DNA from: Lujinxingia vulgaris
Lineage (GTDB): Bacteria; Myxococcota_A; Bradymonadia; Bradymonadales; Bradymonadaceae
Direction of reading: 5' to 3'
DNA: 64,000 nt
Assembly (NCBI RefSeq): GCF_007997015.1
Contig: NZ_VOSM01000004.1
Span: 310,001 to 374,000 of the forward strand
This document shows positions 17,825-26,367 of the stretch, in pieces (within the stretch, counting starts at the first letter, position 1; every line of letters starts with the position of its first letter). A program made the translations under genes and the position numbers. The notes beneath the pieces were generated by a model. That model was not told where the DNA came from. It worked only from the letters and a program-made list of their open reading frames with translations, and did no database searches.

Positions 17825-18360
17825 AGGGCTACAACTACCGCACCACCGATAACGACCCCACCACCACCCTGCCCCTGTGGGAAGCGCTGGTGACCGACGC
17901 CGTCGGCGACGTCATCGAGTTCTGGGGCTTTAAGCGCAACCACGGCCGAGTCTGGGCGCTCCTCTACCTGCGCCGCCAGCCCATGAGCTCCTCCGAGATT
18001 CAGGAGGCCCTCGACCTCTCCAAAGGCGCCGTCTCCATGATCACCCGCGATCTGGAGGTCTGGAACGTGGTCAGCCGCGTGCGCCACGCCACAAGCTCCG
18101 CCTGGCATTTTGTGGCCGAGGTGGAGTTTATGCAGATGATCGGCCAGGTGCTCGAACAACGCGAAGGCCAGCTCATCTCGCGGGTCGCCACCGATCTCAA
18201 AGACGCCGGTCGCCTGGCCTCCGAACACGAAGACATGGACCCGGAGACCCTCGAACGCATCGAGCGCATGCGCAGGCTCGCCGGCATGATGCAGCAGGCA
18301 CTCGAGATCTTCACCCGCACCGCCCAGCTCGACGTGAGCAAAACACGCGATCTTCTCTAA
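17821..18360 (+). CDS. GbsR/MarR-family transcriptional regulator
   Basis: This 179-residue protein has a winged-helix domain: the segment WGFKRNHGRVWALLYLRRQPM leads into SSSEIQEALDLSKGAVSMI (recognition helix, about residues 58-76) and a wing. A long C-terminal helical dimerisation part follows. This is the GbsR-type layout, in which the fold represses membrane- or osmolyte-related genes. The ATG at 17821 overlaps the synthase stop by four bases, which decides the start over the longer frame from 17773. The coupling suggests it senses or controls isoprenoid or membrane status; that is inference. Confidence 0.85.
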   Translation: MKGYNYRTTDNDPTTTLPLWEALVTDAVGDVIEFWGFKRNHGRVWALLYLRRQPMSSSEIQEALDLSKGAVSMITRDLEVWNVVSRVRHATSSAWHFVAEVEFMQMIGQVLEQREGQLISRVATDLKDAGRLASEHEDMDPETLERIERMRRLAGMMQQALEIFTRTAQLDVSKTRDLL

Positions 18361-18641
18361 GCATCGCCAAACGCCGCTCACGCACGCCCTCCCCGCTCGC
18401 CAGTCGCCAGGTGGGACTTACCCTCCCCTCACGCCACTTCGCCGCGCGTGAGGTGCATCGCCGGTGCTCCCCGGCCAACCCGCGGCTCAAGGCTGGCGCG
18501 CCGCCCGGGCGATGCGCTATGACGTCTCGGGAAGGAATGCACGCTGCACGCGCGTTGTAAGCCACTCTAGGCGCTCTGCGCCCCCGGGGCCGGCTGCCCC
18601 ACGCCCTGTGACCCAACGTTTGCCCTCTGTGACGAGCACTC

Positions 18642-19658
18642 ATGGCCACCGATCTGAACACCGACGCCCTCCACAACCCCCTCGATGACGAGCTCGCCGC
18701 CGTCGAAGAGTTAGCCCGGGCCCGCGACGCCATCGTCGCCCAGGTGCGAAAGCGCATCTTCGGTCAGGACGAGCTCATTGAGCACCTGCTCATCGCCATC
18801 TTCGCCCGCGGCCACTGCCTGCTTATGGGCGTCCCCGGACTGGCCAAGACCTACCTCATCGCCACCCTCTCCCAGGTGCTCGATCTGAACTTCAACCGCA
18901 TCCAGTTCACCCCCGACCTGATGCCCGCCGACATCACCGGCACCGACATCCTGGAAGAAGATCCCACCACCGGAAAACGCCACTTCAAGTTCATTGAGGG
19001 CCCGGTCTTTACCAACCTCTTGCTCGCGGACGAGATCAACCGTACCCCGCCCAAGACCCAGGCCGCGCTCCTGCAGTCGATGGCCGAGTACCGCGTCTCG
19101 GCCGGCGGAACGACCTACGAGCTCGCTCTTCCCTTCCTGGTCTTCGCCACCCAGAACCCCATCGAGCAAGAGGGCACCTACCCCTTGCCCGAGGCCCAGC
19201 TCGACCGCTTTATGTTCCATCTTCAGGTCGACTACCCGGACCTGGAAGACGAGCTGGCCATCGTCAAAAACACCACCACCAGCCACCGCCCCGAGATCGA
19301 AAAGATCCTGGATGCGGCCACCATCCTTCGCCTGCAGGAGCTGGTGCTCAAAGTGCCCGTCTCCGATGAGGTCGTCGCCCACGCGGTCAACCTCATCCGC
19401 AAGACGCGCCCGGCCGACCCGAGCGCACCCGACGTCGTCAAACGCTTTGTGAGCTTCGGCGCCGGCCCCCGCGCCGGACAGGCCATCATCCTGGCCGGCA
19501 AAGCCCGCGCCCTCCTCGATGGACGGCTGACCGTCTCCACCGAAGACATCGACTACCTGGCCCCCTCGATCCTGCGCCACCGCCTGCTGACCAACTTCCA
19601 GGCCGAGGCCCAGGGACTCGACCCGCAGGCCATCATCGAGCGCCTCATCGCCGGCTAA
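18642..19658 (+). CDS. MoxR-family AAA+ ATPase
   Basis: The 338-residue ATPase has Walker A GVPGLAKT (63-70), Walker B LLLADEIN (Asp130-Glu131), the MoxR signature PDLMPADITGTDIL, and sensor 1 in FATQNP followed by IEQEGTYPLPEAQLDRF. MoxR proteins act as chaperone-like ATPases that mature partner proteins carrying von Willebrand A domains. The next two genes encode exactly such partners, a DUF58 protein and a BatA-like protein, forming the usual MoxR/Bat-type cluster. Cytoplasmic. The preceding 280-base gap holds no recognised element. Confidence 0.94.
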   Translation: MATDLNTDALHNPLDDELAAVEELARARDAIVAQVRKRIFGQDELIEHLLIAIFARGHCLLMGVPGLAKTYLIATLSQVLDLNFNRIQFTPDLMPADITGTDILEEDPTTGKRHFKFIEGPVFTNLLLADEINRTPPKTQAALLQSMAEYRVSAGGTTYELALPFLVFATQNPIEQEGTYPLPEAQLDRFMFHLQVDYPDLEDELAIVKNTTTSHRPEIEKILDAATILRLQELVLKVPVSDEVVAHAVNLIRKTRPADPSAPDVVKRFVSFGAGPRAGQAIILAGKARALLDGRLTVSTEDIDYLAPSILRHRLLTNFQAEAQGLDPQAIIERLIAG

Positions 19659-19701
19659 GCCCCGGACGACGCCTCACTCTCTCTGCCCCGGCAACTTCTC
19701 T

Positions 19702-20595
19702 ATGGCCGAAGCGCTGCGCCAGACCTACCTCGACCCGGCTGTCCTCGATCAACTCGGCGACATGCACGTGCGCGCCCGACAGCTCGCCCAGGGCGTCATC
19801 GCCGGGTTGCACCGCTCGCCACAGCGCGGCGGCTCGGTGGAGTTTTCCGAATACACCGAATACTCCGCCGGCCAGGAACTGCGCCGCGTCGACTGGAAAG
19901 TTTTTGGAAAGAGCGACAAGTACTACGTCAAGCAATACGAAGACGAGACCAACCTCCAGACCTTCCTGCTCCTCGACGGCTCGGGCTCCATGGCCTTTAA
20001 GAGCGAACTTGGGCCGCTCACCAAGCTCGATCACGCCCGCTACGTCGCCGCCACTCTGGCTTACCTGCTGATCCGCCAGGGCGACGCCGTCGGCGCGCTG
20101 GGATTTGCAGAGACCCCCGGCGCCTTTTTGCCCGCCGCCGCCCGCACCAAACACCTCGACGACATCTTCTACCTGCTCGACAACCTGCCCGCGCAAGGCC
20201 CCACCGCCCTCGACGACAGCCTGCGCCAGATCGCCGAGCGCGCCCGCCGCAGAAGCCTCATCCTGATCTTCAGCGACATGCTCGACGCCACCGAACACAC
20301 CGAAGATCTCTTGCGCGTGCTCAAGAGCCGCAAATTCGACGTGGTGATCTTCCAGGGCCTCGACCCCGCCGAGCTCACGCTGCCCTTTGAGGGCTTAAGC
20401 CTCTTTGAGGGCATGGAGGATGACGGCGAACTTCTGGCCGATCCCGACGACCTGCGCGACCGCTACATCGAGGCGATGCGCGCCCATAACGCCCGCATCG
20501 CGTCGGTGTGTGCCGGCGCCAACATCTCGTACTTAAGCTACGACACCACACGCCCTGTTGAGCTTGTGTGTCAGGACTTTCTGAGGAGGCGCTGA
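19702..20595 (+). CDS. DUF58 / von Willebrand A-like protein
   Basis: This 297-residue protein carries the DUF58 core signature (SVEFSEYTEYSAGQELRRVDWKVFGK) and a vWA-type fold with a metal-site motif DGSGSM (Asp92-Ser96) and later D-containing loops (FSDMLDATEH). DUF58 proteins are encoded next to MoxR ATPases and are taken to be their substrates. It lies 43 bases after moxR. Its stop TGA overlaps the next start by one base, and the AGGAGG for that start is inside this gene, so the two products are coupled. Confidence 0.92.
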   Translation: MAEALRQTYLDPAVLDQLGDMHVRARQLAQGVIAGLHRSPQRGGSVEFSEYTEYSAGQELRRVDWKVFGKSDKYYVKQYEDETNLQTFLLLDGSGSMAFKSELGPLTKLDHARYVAATLAYLLIRQGDAVGALGFAETPGAFLPAAARTKHLDDIFYLLDNLPAQGPTALDDSLRQIAERARRRSLILIFSDMLDATEHTEDLLRVLKSRKFDVVIFQGLDPAELTLPFEGLSLFEGMEDDGELLADPDDLRDRYIEAMRAHNARIASVCAGANISYLSYDTTRPVELVCQDFLRRR

Positions 20596-22736
20596 TGAAC
20601 TTCGTACAGCCCCTCTTTCTGGCCGGCCTGCTGGCCGCGGCGCTGCCGATCCTGATCCACCTCTTCAACCGCCGCAAAGCCGTCACGCGCCCCTTCCCGG
20701 CGCTGCGTCTTCTGCAAGAATCCAACGAGCGCACCGCCCGCAGCGTCAAAGTCCGCCAGCGCGTGCTGCTCGCCCTGCGCGTGCTCGCGATCGCCGCGCT
20801 GGCGATTGCCCTGGCCAAGCCCTTTGTGCTCAGCCAGTCCGGGCTCACCGCCGAGGAGCGCATGCCCACCGCCGTGGCCCTCGTCGTCGAAGACGGCCTG
20901 GCCATGGACCACGGCGACTGGATGGACGAGGCCACCGCACAAGCCAACGACCTCGTCGACGATCTTCGCCCCTGGGATCAGGTGGCACTGCTGCGCTCCA
21001 GCGGCCCCACCGAGGCCGAGCGCCTCACCGAAGATCACAGCGAGGTCGCCCGCCAGCTTCGCGAACTTCAGGCGTCGACCTCCCCCGGCGACCTCGGCGA
21101 CGCGATCACACGCGCCTCCACCCTGCTGGCCGCATCGCAGCTCCCCAACCGGCGGCTGATCGTCGTCGGCGCGCTGACCGAAGGCAGCTTCGAGACCTCC
21201 CCCGAAGATCTGGAGATCGCCCACCCCTTAGAAGTCATCTCGGTGCGCGAGGCCCCCGAGCGCCCCACCCCCAACCTGGCCATCACCGACGTCAGCTACC
21301 AGCAGCAGGGCAGCTCCCGCGAGAGCGCCTGGACCATCACCGCCACCATCGCCAACCTCGGCGACGACGACGTCGACGCCGTCCAGGCCCAGCTCAAAGT
21401 CGGCGAATCGGTGGTGGGCGGCCAGCAGGTCTCGGTGGCCGCCGGGCAGGAGAGCCGCGTGGAGTTTGTACACCGCCTGGCCGACCCCACCCTCACCGCC
21501 GCCCAGATTCAGCTCGTCGATGCCGACCCGCTCGAAGGCGACAACATCTGGCACTTCTTTATTCGCCCCCGCGAGCATGTGCGCGCGCTGCTCATCAACG
21601 GCAGCCCCAGCAACATCCCCTACGACGACGAGCTCTTCTTTTTGACCCGCGCGCTGCGCCCCGGAGTGGCCTCCGAGACCGCCATCGCACCGACCACCGG
21701 CGCCCCCGATCGCCTGGAGCGCAACGACCTCAACACCTTCGATGTGGTCGTGCTCGCCAACGTCAGTCGCCTTTCCGCCGACCAGGCCACGCGCCTCAAA
21801 GCCTTCGTGGAGCAGGGCGGCGGCCTGCTCATCGCCATGGGCGATCAGGTCGACCCTGAGGCCTACAACAACCAGCTCGCCGAACTTCTCCCGCGCCCGC
21901 TTCGCGGGCTTAAAAGGCTGGCGGAGCGCGACGACCCGGATGCCCCGGTCAAGATCACGCGCCTTGGCCCCACCCGTCGCCAGCACCCGATCTTTCGCGT
22001 CTTCAGCCTCCCCGGCGGCTCCACCATGCAGTCGGTGCAGGTCTTCAGTTACATGCTCCTCGACCCGGCCCCGGGCGACCGCCAGACCACCCTGGCGCTC
22101 TCCTACCAGGACGACGCCCCCGCCCTGCTCGAGCGCCAGGTCGGCCAGGGGCGCGTGCTCCTCTGGACCACCACCCTGGACCGCGACTGGACCGACTTCC
22201 CGGTTCGCACCGCTTACCTCCCGATGATGCGCCGCGCGCTCACCCACCTTGCGCGCCGCGCCGGCTCCGCCGGCGACACGCAACGCGTCGTCGGCACCGA
22301 CGTCGAGATCGAGGTCGGCGATCTGGTCAACGAACGCGCGATCATCTCCGGGCCCGACGCCAGCCGCCAGGTCGTCGAGCCGGTCGATGGCATCATTGCC
22401 CTGAGCGTCGAGACGCCCGGCCCGCACCTCTTTTTCGCCGACGAGGAGTCCGAAGCCGGGCTGATCACCGGCCTGAGCTTCGCCGCCAACCTCGATCGCC
22501 GCGCCTCGCGCCTCACCCCCCTGGCCCCCGGCGTAATCGAAGGCTGGCAGACCGACGAAGAGGGCCGCCCCATCGCCGAGAGCGCCCCGGGTCAGCAGCG
22601 CCGCGTTAACCTCTGGAGCGGCCTGCTCTTCTTTGTGACGATGGCGCTCTTGCTGGAATCGGTGCTCGGCGCGCGCCGCAGCGTGCTGGTGCAGGTGGGC
22701 CGACGCATCCTGCGCGGCCGCCCCACCGACGCGTAA
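20595..22736 (+). CDS. BatA-like membrane protein with vWA-like and CARDB-like regions
   Basis: The product begins at the ATG at 20595 (TGATG junction, strong AGGAGG) and has 713 residues. The N-terminus is the BatA-type segment: membrane helix FLAGLLAAALPILIHLFNRR and a second helix around residues 60-80. A vWA-like domain follows in which the metal-site motif appears degraded (ALVVEDGLAMD). An Ig/CARDB-like region comes next (LAITDVSYQQQG, TITATIANLG), then a glutamine amidotransferase-like fold typical of this family (FDVVVLANVSRLS, FVEQGGGLLIAMG). A C-terminal helix (LWSGLLFFVTMALLLE) closes it. It probably works with MoxR and DUF58 in an envelope complex; the family's precise role is unknown. 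Confidence 0.88.
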   Translation: MNFVQPLFLAGLLAAALPILIHLFNRRKAVTRPFPALRLLQESNERTARSVKVRQRVLLALRVLAIAALAIALAKPFVLSQSGLTAEERMPTAVALVVEDGLAMDHGDWMDEATAQANDLVDDLRPWDQVALLRSSGPTEAERLTEDHSEVARQLRELQASTSPGDLGDAITRASTLLAASQLPNRRLIVVGALTEGSFETSPEDLEIAHPLEVISVREAPERPTPNLAITDVSYQQQGSSRESAWTITATIANLGDDDVDAVQAQLKVGESVVGGQQVSVAAGQESRVEFVHRLADPTLTAAQIQLVDADPLEGDNIWHFFIRPREHVRALLINGSPSNIPYDDELFFLTRALRPGVASETAIAPTTGAPDRLERNDLNTFDVVVLANVSRLSADQATRLKAFVEQGGGLLIAMGDQVDPEAYNNQLAELLPRPLRGLKRLAERDDPDAPVKITRLGPTRRQHPIFRVFSLPGGSTMQSVQVFSYMLLDPAPGDRQTTLALSYQDDAPALLERQVGQGRVLLWTTTLDRDWTDFPVRTAYLPMMRRALTHLARRAGSAGDTQRVVGTDVEIEVGDLVNERAIISGPDASRQVVEPVDGIIALSVETPGPHLFFADEESEAGLITGLSFAANLDRRASRLTPLAPGVIEGWQTDEEGRPIAESAPGQQRRVNLWSGLLFFVTMALLLESVLGARRSVLVQVGRRILRGRPTDA

Positions 22737-22751
22737 CGCCTCCACTCCGAC

Positions 22752-24245
22752 TCAAATCGGCGAAGGCGCCCCTCCGAGCGCCTCGGCGGTCTCAATCGCC
22801 TCCAACAAGGCCCCTGCACGCTCCACAAGCTCCACCAGGGCCTCCGACTGCTCGGCGAGCGGCAGACCCGGGCTAAGCGCCTCAAAGGCCTCCTCGACCT
22901 CTACAAGCATCCAGGCCAGGCCCGGATAATAGCGCTCCTGGGTCCGCCGAAGCTCCGTCACGCCCCGACTCCAGGCCGCCCAGATAAGCGTGGCCTCCTC
23001 CACCGGCGTGATATCGTTGGGGCGCTCCTCGCCGCCGGTAAGTGCATCGTCATCGTCACTGTCCGCGTCGTCATCGCCGTCGCTACCATCCTCGTCGTCA
23101 TCATCACCGGCGTCCTCGCTGTCATCCTCCCCGGCACCGGAGCGATCGTCATCGTCGTCATCATCATCGTCATCGGCATCCTCGCGCCGGGTCACCACCT
23201 GGGCCGGCGCCCCCTGATCGGCCAGGGCCAGGCGGAGCGCCTCAAGTGCCAGAACCAGCGCGGAGGTCGAGGCCCAGGCATACCCCGCCGCATCGACGGC
23301 GACCTGCTCCGGCGTTGCCCCCCCGAGCTGCGCCAGGGCGCCGGCCGGCGTCATCCCCGCCACACCTCCCTGCCAGTCTCCGGCCATGTCCTCCTCGGTC
23401 GCGCCCTCGCCGGTCACGTCCATACCATCGGCAGCCGCCTCCGCGCCGGGCATCGGCGCGCCCGCCGCATCGTTCATCACCTCACCTTCCACCGGATCCA
23501 CACCCGCCTCATCCCCGTAAAGAAGCTCGTCGACTTCGGCCTCCAGCTCCTCCTCAAGCTCAGCGGCCAGCGCATCCTCTTCCAGAAGCGCCTCTTCCTC
23601 AGTCAACGCCTCTTCCTCGGCCAACGCCTCATCCTCCAGCGCAATACCGCGCTCGCCGGCGAGCTCTTCGAGCGTCTCCAGATCGTCGATCTCCTCCTCG
23701 TCGATCAGCTCTTGAAGCGCCTCCCTGCGCGCCTCATCCCCGCGCGTTTCGCCCTCCGACTCCGCTGACCCCGGGTCGTCAGAAGTCCCCGTAGAATCCG
23801 CCTCATCGCCATCTTCACCCTCCGCAACGTCTTCACCGTTATCGTTGAGGCGAGCGGGTTCCTGGTTGTCGACCTGGGCTTCGATGTCGGCGTTTTCGAC
23901 GGCCCGGGTGAGCTGCGCGATGCGCTCCGGATCGGGCCCGGTCGAAAGCACCGCGCTGGGCTCTCCACTATCGGTGGGTTCTTGCTCGCCGGCGGCCGGC
24001 TCCATGGTCGACTCCCCGCGCTCGCGCGGAGACTCGCGCGCCGAGTCGGGATCTGTGGCGGCGGGCGCCTCTTCGGCCGCCGGCGGCGCCTCTTCACCCG
24101 GCATGGGCTGTGGCCCGGAGCCGTGGGGAAGCTCCTCGCGATCGCCCCAGGTCATCGTCACCCACACCAGCAAAAACGCCAGCACTGCGGCCGCGCCCCA
24201 GCGTATCCAGCGCTGGGTCTGAGGCGTTCGTCCTCGACGTACCAT
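22752..24245 (-). CDS. Highly acidic single-pass membrane protein of unknown function
   Basis: The 497-residue product has a basic N-terminus, one membrane anchor (about residues 14-31, WGAAAVLAFLLVWVTMTW), then a strongly acidic exterior. Two low-complexity parts stand out: Glu/Ala/Leu-rich helix (about 175-240) and Asp-only runs, including a run of ten Asp near residue 363. Between and after them are ordered helical parts (AGALAQLGGATPEQVAVDAA and the last 80 residues, LIWAAWSRGVTELRR onward) that look like a helical bundle. I recognise no family. It converges on the MoxR/BatA cluster with a 15-base gap. The coding DNA carries a GAC/GAT trinucleotide array prone to slippage. Confidence 0.7.
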   Translation of the reverse strand: MVRRGRTPQTQRWIRWGAAAVLAFLLVWVTMTWGDREELPHGSGPQPMPGEEAPPAAEEAPAATDPDSARESPRERGESTMEPAAGEQEPTDSGEPSAVLSTGPDPERIAQLTRAVENADIEAQVDNQEPARLNDNGEDVAEGEDGDEADSTGTSDDPGSAESEGETRGDEARREALQELIDEEEIDDLETLEELAGERGIALEDEALAEEEALTEEEALLEEDALAAELEEELEAEVDELLYGDEAGVDPVEGEVMNDAAGAPMPGAEAAADGMDVTGEGATEEDMAGDWQGGVAGMTPAGALAQLGGATPEQVAVDAAGYAWASTSALVLALEALRLALADQGAPAQVVTRREDADDDDDDDDDDRSGAGEDDSEDAGDDDDEDGSDGDDDADSDDDDALTGGEERPNDITPVEEATLIWAAWSRGVTELRRTQERYYPGLAWMLVEVEEAFEALSPGLPLAEQSEALVELVERAGALLEAIETAEALGGAPSPI

Positions 24246-24548
24246 CGCGTACCTCCCGGCTCACCAGCGTTGCTCCAGAGGATCGGTTTCCTCTTAAAAG
24301 GTACGCACCGACACCTCGCATCGAGCGCTTGCCGGGGGATTGAGGGTGTCTACCATCCCCTCTCTCAAACACCGGAACGCCTCGCGCAAAGCGCCCTTCC
24401 CGGCCCTTCGCTCCTCGCGTTTCCGTTCTGTTTTTCGCCATCGATGGGGGCGCGCACGAAGTCTGTGGTGGTCGCGCCGGAGCTTTTTTAAAGCTCCGCC
24501 GACAAGCCTCATCTTCTGTCCTGTCACACCTCACGTTCAGGAGCCTCC
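24246..24548. other. Divergent intergenic region with inverted repeat
   Basis: These 303 bases lie between the acidic membrane protein gene and the DUF4397 lipoprotein gene. Only one clear structure is visible, the hairpin at 24479-24497. No RNA gene or supported small gene is seen. Confidence 0.4.
24479..24497. promoter_or_regulatory. Short inverted repeat upstream of the DUF4397 lipoprotein gene
   Basis: GGAGCTT-TTTTA-AAGCTCC forms a 7-bp stem about 50 bases before the ATG at 24549. It could be an operator or a 5' leader hairpin. The T run is inside the loop, so it is not a standard terminator. Confidence 0.35.
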
Positions 24549-26240
24549 ATGCCGCGTCGCCTCGCCAGCCTCTCGCACACGTCTCACAGCCTGCCGCTGC
24601 ACCGTCTGCTCACCCCGATCTTCTGCGCCCTCCTCATCTTCGGCGGCGCCTGCACCTGCGATGACGATGATCCCGATGACAACTCCAACCTCGACGCCGG
24701 TGATGTGGGCGACGCGGGCGACGTCGGCGACACAGATGACGCCGACGACGTCGACCCCCCGGACGGCGACGATGACGACGCCGACGCTAGCGATGACGCC
24801 GATGATGATGCCGACGATGCCGGTGATGTGGGCGACGACGAGGTCCCAATCCCCGCGGGTCAGGCGCGCATCCAGGTGATTCACGCCGCCGCCGACCCCG
24901 ACGCCGCCTCAGTCGACGTCTACCTCAACGACACACTGCTCCTCGACGATTTTGAGTTTCGCACCACCACCCCCTTCGTCGATGTCGACGCCGGTGACGA
25001 TCTGCAGGTCGCCATCGCTCCGGCCGACTCCACAAGCGTCGATGACGCGCTGACAACCTTCAGCGACGTCTCCCTCACACCCGACGAACGCACGATCATC
25101 GTGGTGGCCGGGGTGCTCGACTCTGAAGCGTTCAGCCCCAACCCCGATGGGGGCGACACGACCTTAAGCCTCTACACCTTCGCCGACGCCCGGGAGCGCT
25201 CCAACGACACGAACTTCGACCAGCTCGCCATCTTCCACGCCTCCAGCGATCAGCCCGCGGTGGCCCTGGCGCTCCCAGACGGAACCGAGATCCTCTCGCA
25301 GCTCGCCTATGGCGAGTTTGCCGAAAACTACCTCTCCGTCGCGCCGGGCGTGCTGGCCTTCGATCTTCTGCGAGCCTCCGACGGCCAGCGCCTGGGCTCC
25401 TTTCAAACCCCGCAGATGACCGGCGGGGAGGCCTTCGTAGTCGTGGCCACGGGCTTTGGCGACAGCGCCCAGAACCCCGACGCCGCCTTCGAACTCACCC
25501 TTTTTCCCTCGCGCTACGGTGGCGATCGCAGCGAAGGCGTGGCGCTCGATGAGGCCGCCCGCCTGCAGCTGATCCACAACGCCCCGGACCCCGACGCTGC
25601 CTCCGTCGATCTCTACCTCGACAACGAGCTCACCTACCCGGCGGTGGCCTTCCGCGAGGCAACCTCCTTCCGCACCATCGTCGCCGGCGAAGACCTCGAA
25701 CTTCTGGCCACCGCCGAGGGCGACGCCAACACCGAAGTTCTCACCAGCACGATCAACCTGGGCAACGGACAGAGCGCGGTCGCAGTGATCGGCGGCGTCA
25801 TCGACCCGGGCGCCTTCACCGCCAACCCCGACGGCGAAGACATCGCGCTGCGCGTCTTCCTCCACTCCGAGGCTCTGGAAGAGGCCCGCAGCCCCGACAC
25901 CGTCGATCTTCTCTTCTTTCACGGCGTCCCAGACGCCCCCACCGTCGCAGTTGTCACCGACGCCGGCGAATCAGCGCAGATCCTGAGTGAGACCCTGACC
26001 TACGGAGACTTCGACGGCTACCTGAGCGTCGCCCCCGAGGACATCGTCGCGCAGATCACACCCGCCGGCGACACCACCACCGCGCTGGCCGGCTTTGAGC
26101 TGCCGCTCTCGCTGCTCGAAGGCGAAGCCCTCACCGTGCTCGCCAGCGGCCTGCTCACCACCGTCGATGAAGCCCGCAGCCTGGCCATCCTCGTGGTCAG
26201 CGCCGACGGCAACCTCACGGTGGTCACGCCTGTGGAGTAG
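24549..26240 (+). CDS. DUF4397-repeat lipoprotein with poly-Asp tether
   Basis: The 563-residue protein starts after AGGAG. It has a signal peptide ending FGGAC (Cys35, a weak lipobox), then a roughly 60-residue Asp/Ala/Gly tether, and then tandem DUF4397-type domains. Diagnostic strands recur: ARIQVIHAAADPDAASVDVYL at the first, RLQLIHNAPDPDAASVDLYL at the third, with divergent copies between and after (FDQLAIFHASSDQPAV, DLLFFHGVPDAPTV). DUF4397 domains are beta-sandwich modules of secreted and cell-surface proteins. It appears monocistronic and ends at a strong hairpin. A surface or adhesion role is inference. Confidence 0.9.
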   Translation: MPRRLASLSHTSHSLPLHRLLTPIFCALLIFGGACTCDDDDPDDNSNLDAGDVGDAGDVGDTDDADDVDPPDGDDDDADASDDADDDADDAGDVGDDEVPIPAGQARIQVIHAAADPDAASVDVYLNDTLLLDDFEFRTTTPFVDVDAGDDLQVAIAPADSTSVDDALTTFSDVSLTPDERTIIVVAGVLDSEAFSPNPDGGDTTLSLYTFADARERSNDTNFDQLAIFHASSDQPAVALALPDGTEILSQLAYGEFAENYLSVAPGVLAFDLLRASDGQRLGSFQTPQMTGGEAFVVVATGFGDSAQNPDAAFELTLFPSRYGGDRSEGVALDEAARLQLIHNAPDPDAASVDLYLDNELTYPAVAFREATSFRTIVAGEDLELLATAEGDANTEVLTSTINLGNGQSAVAVIGGVIDPGAFTANPDGEDIALRVFLHSEALEEARSPDTVDLLFFHGVPDAPTVAVVTDAGESAQILSETLTYGDFDGYLSVAPEDIVAQITPAGDTTTALAGFELPLSLLEGEALTVLASGLLTTVDEARSLAILVVSADGNLTVVTPVE

Positions 26241-26309
26241 GTTCGCAACCGTTGACCGCGTGCGCATCGGAACATGCCCGCGTGGTTTTTGCGGGCTCAA
26301 GAAACAAGC

Positions 26310-26340
26310 GCCCCGGGACGCGGAGCGTCCCGGGGCTGTC
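26310..26340. terminator. Perfect 12-bp GC hairpin between convergent genes
   Basis: GCCCCGGGACGC (26310-26321) and GCGTCCCGGGGC (26325-26336) pair perfectly around a 3-base loop, with a weak TGTCGTTGT tail. It lies between the convergent DUF4397 lipoprotein and transglycosylase genes and could serve both. A smaller CCCGC...GCGGG hairpin with TTTTT in its loop precedes it at 26279-26295. Confidence 0.7.
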
Positions 26341-26367
26341 GTTGTACCCACCTGCCCTTCTGGCCTC

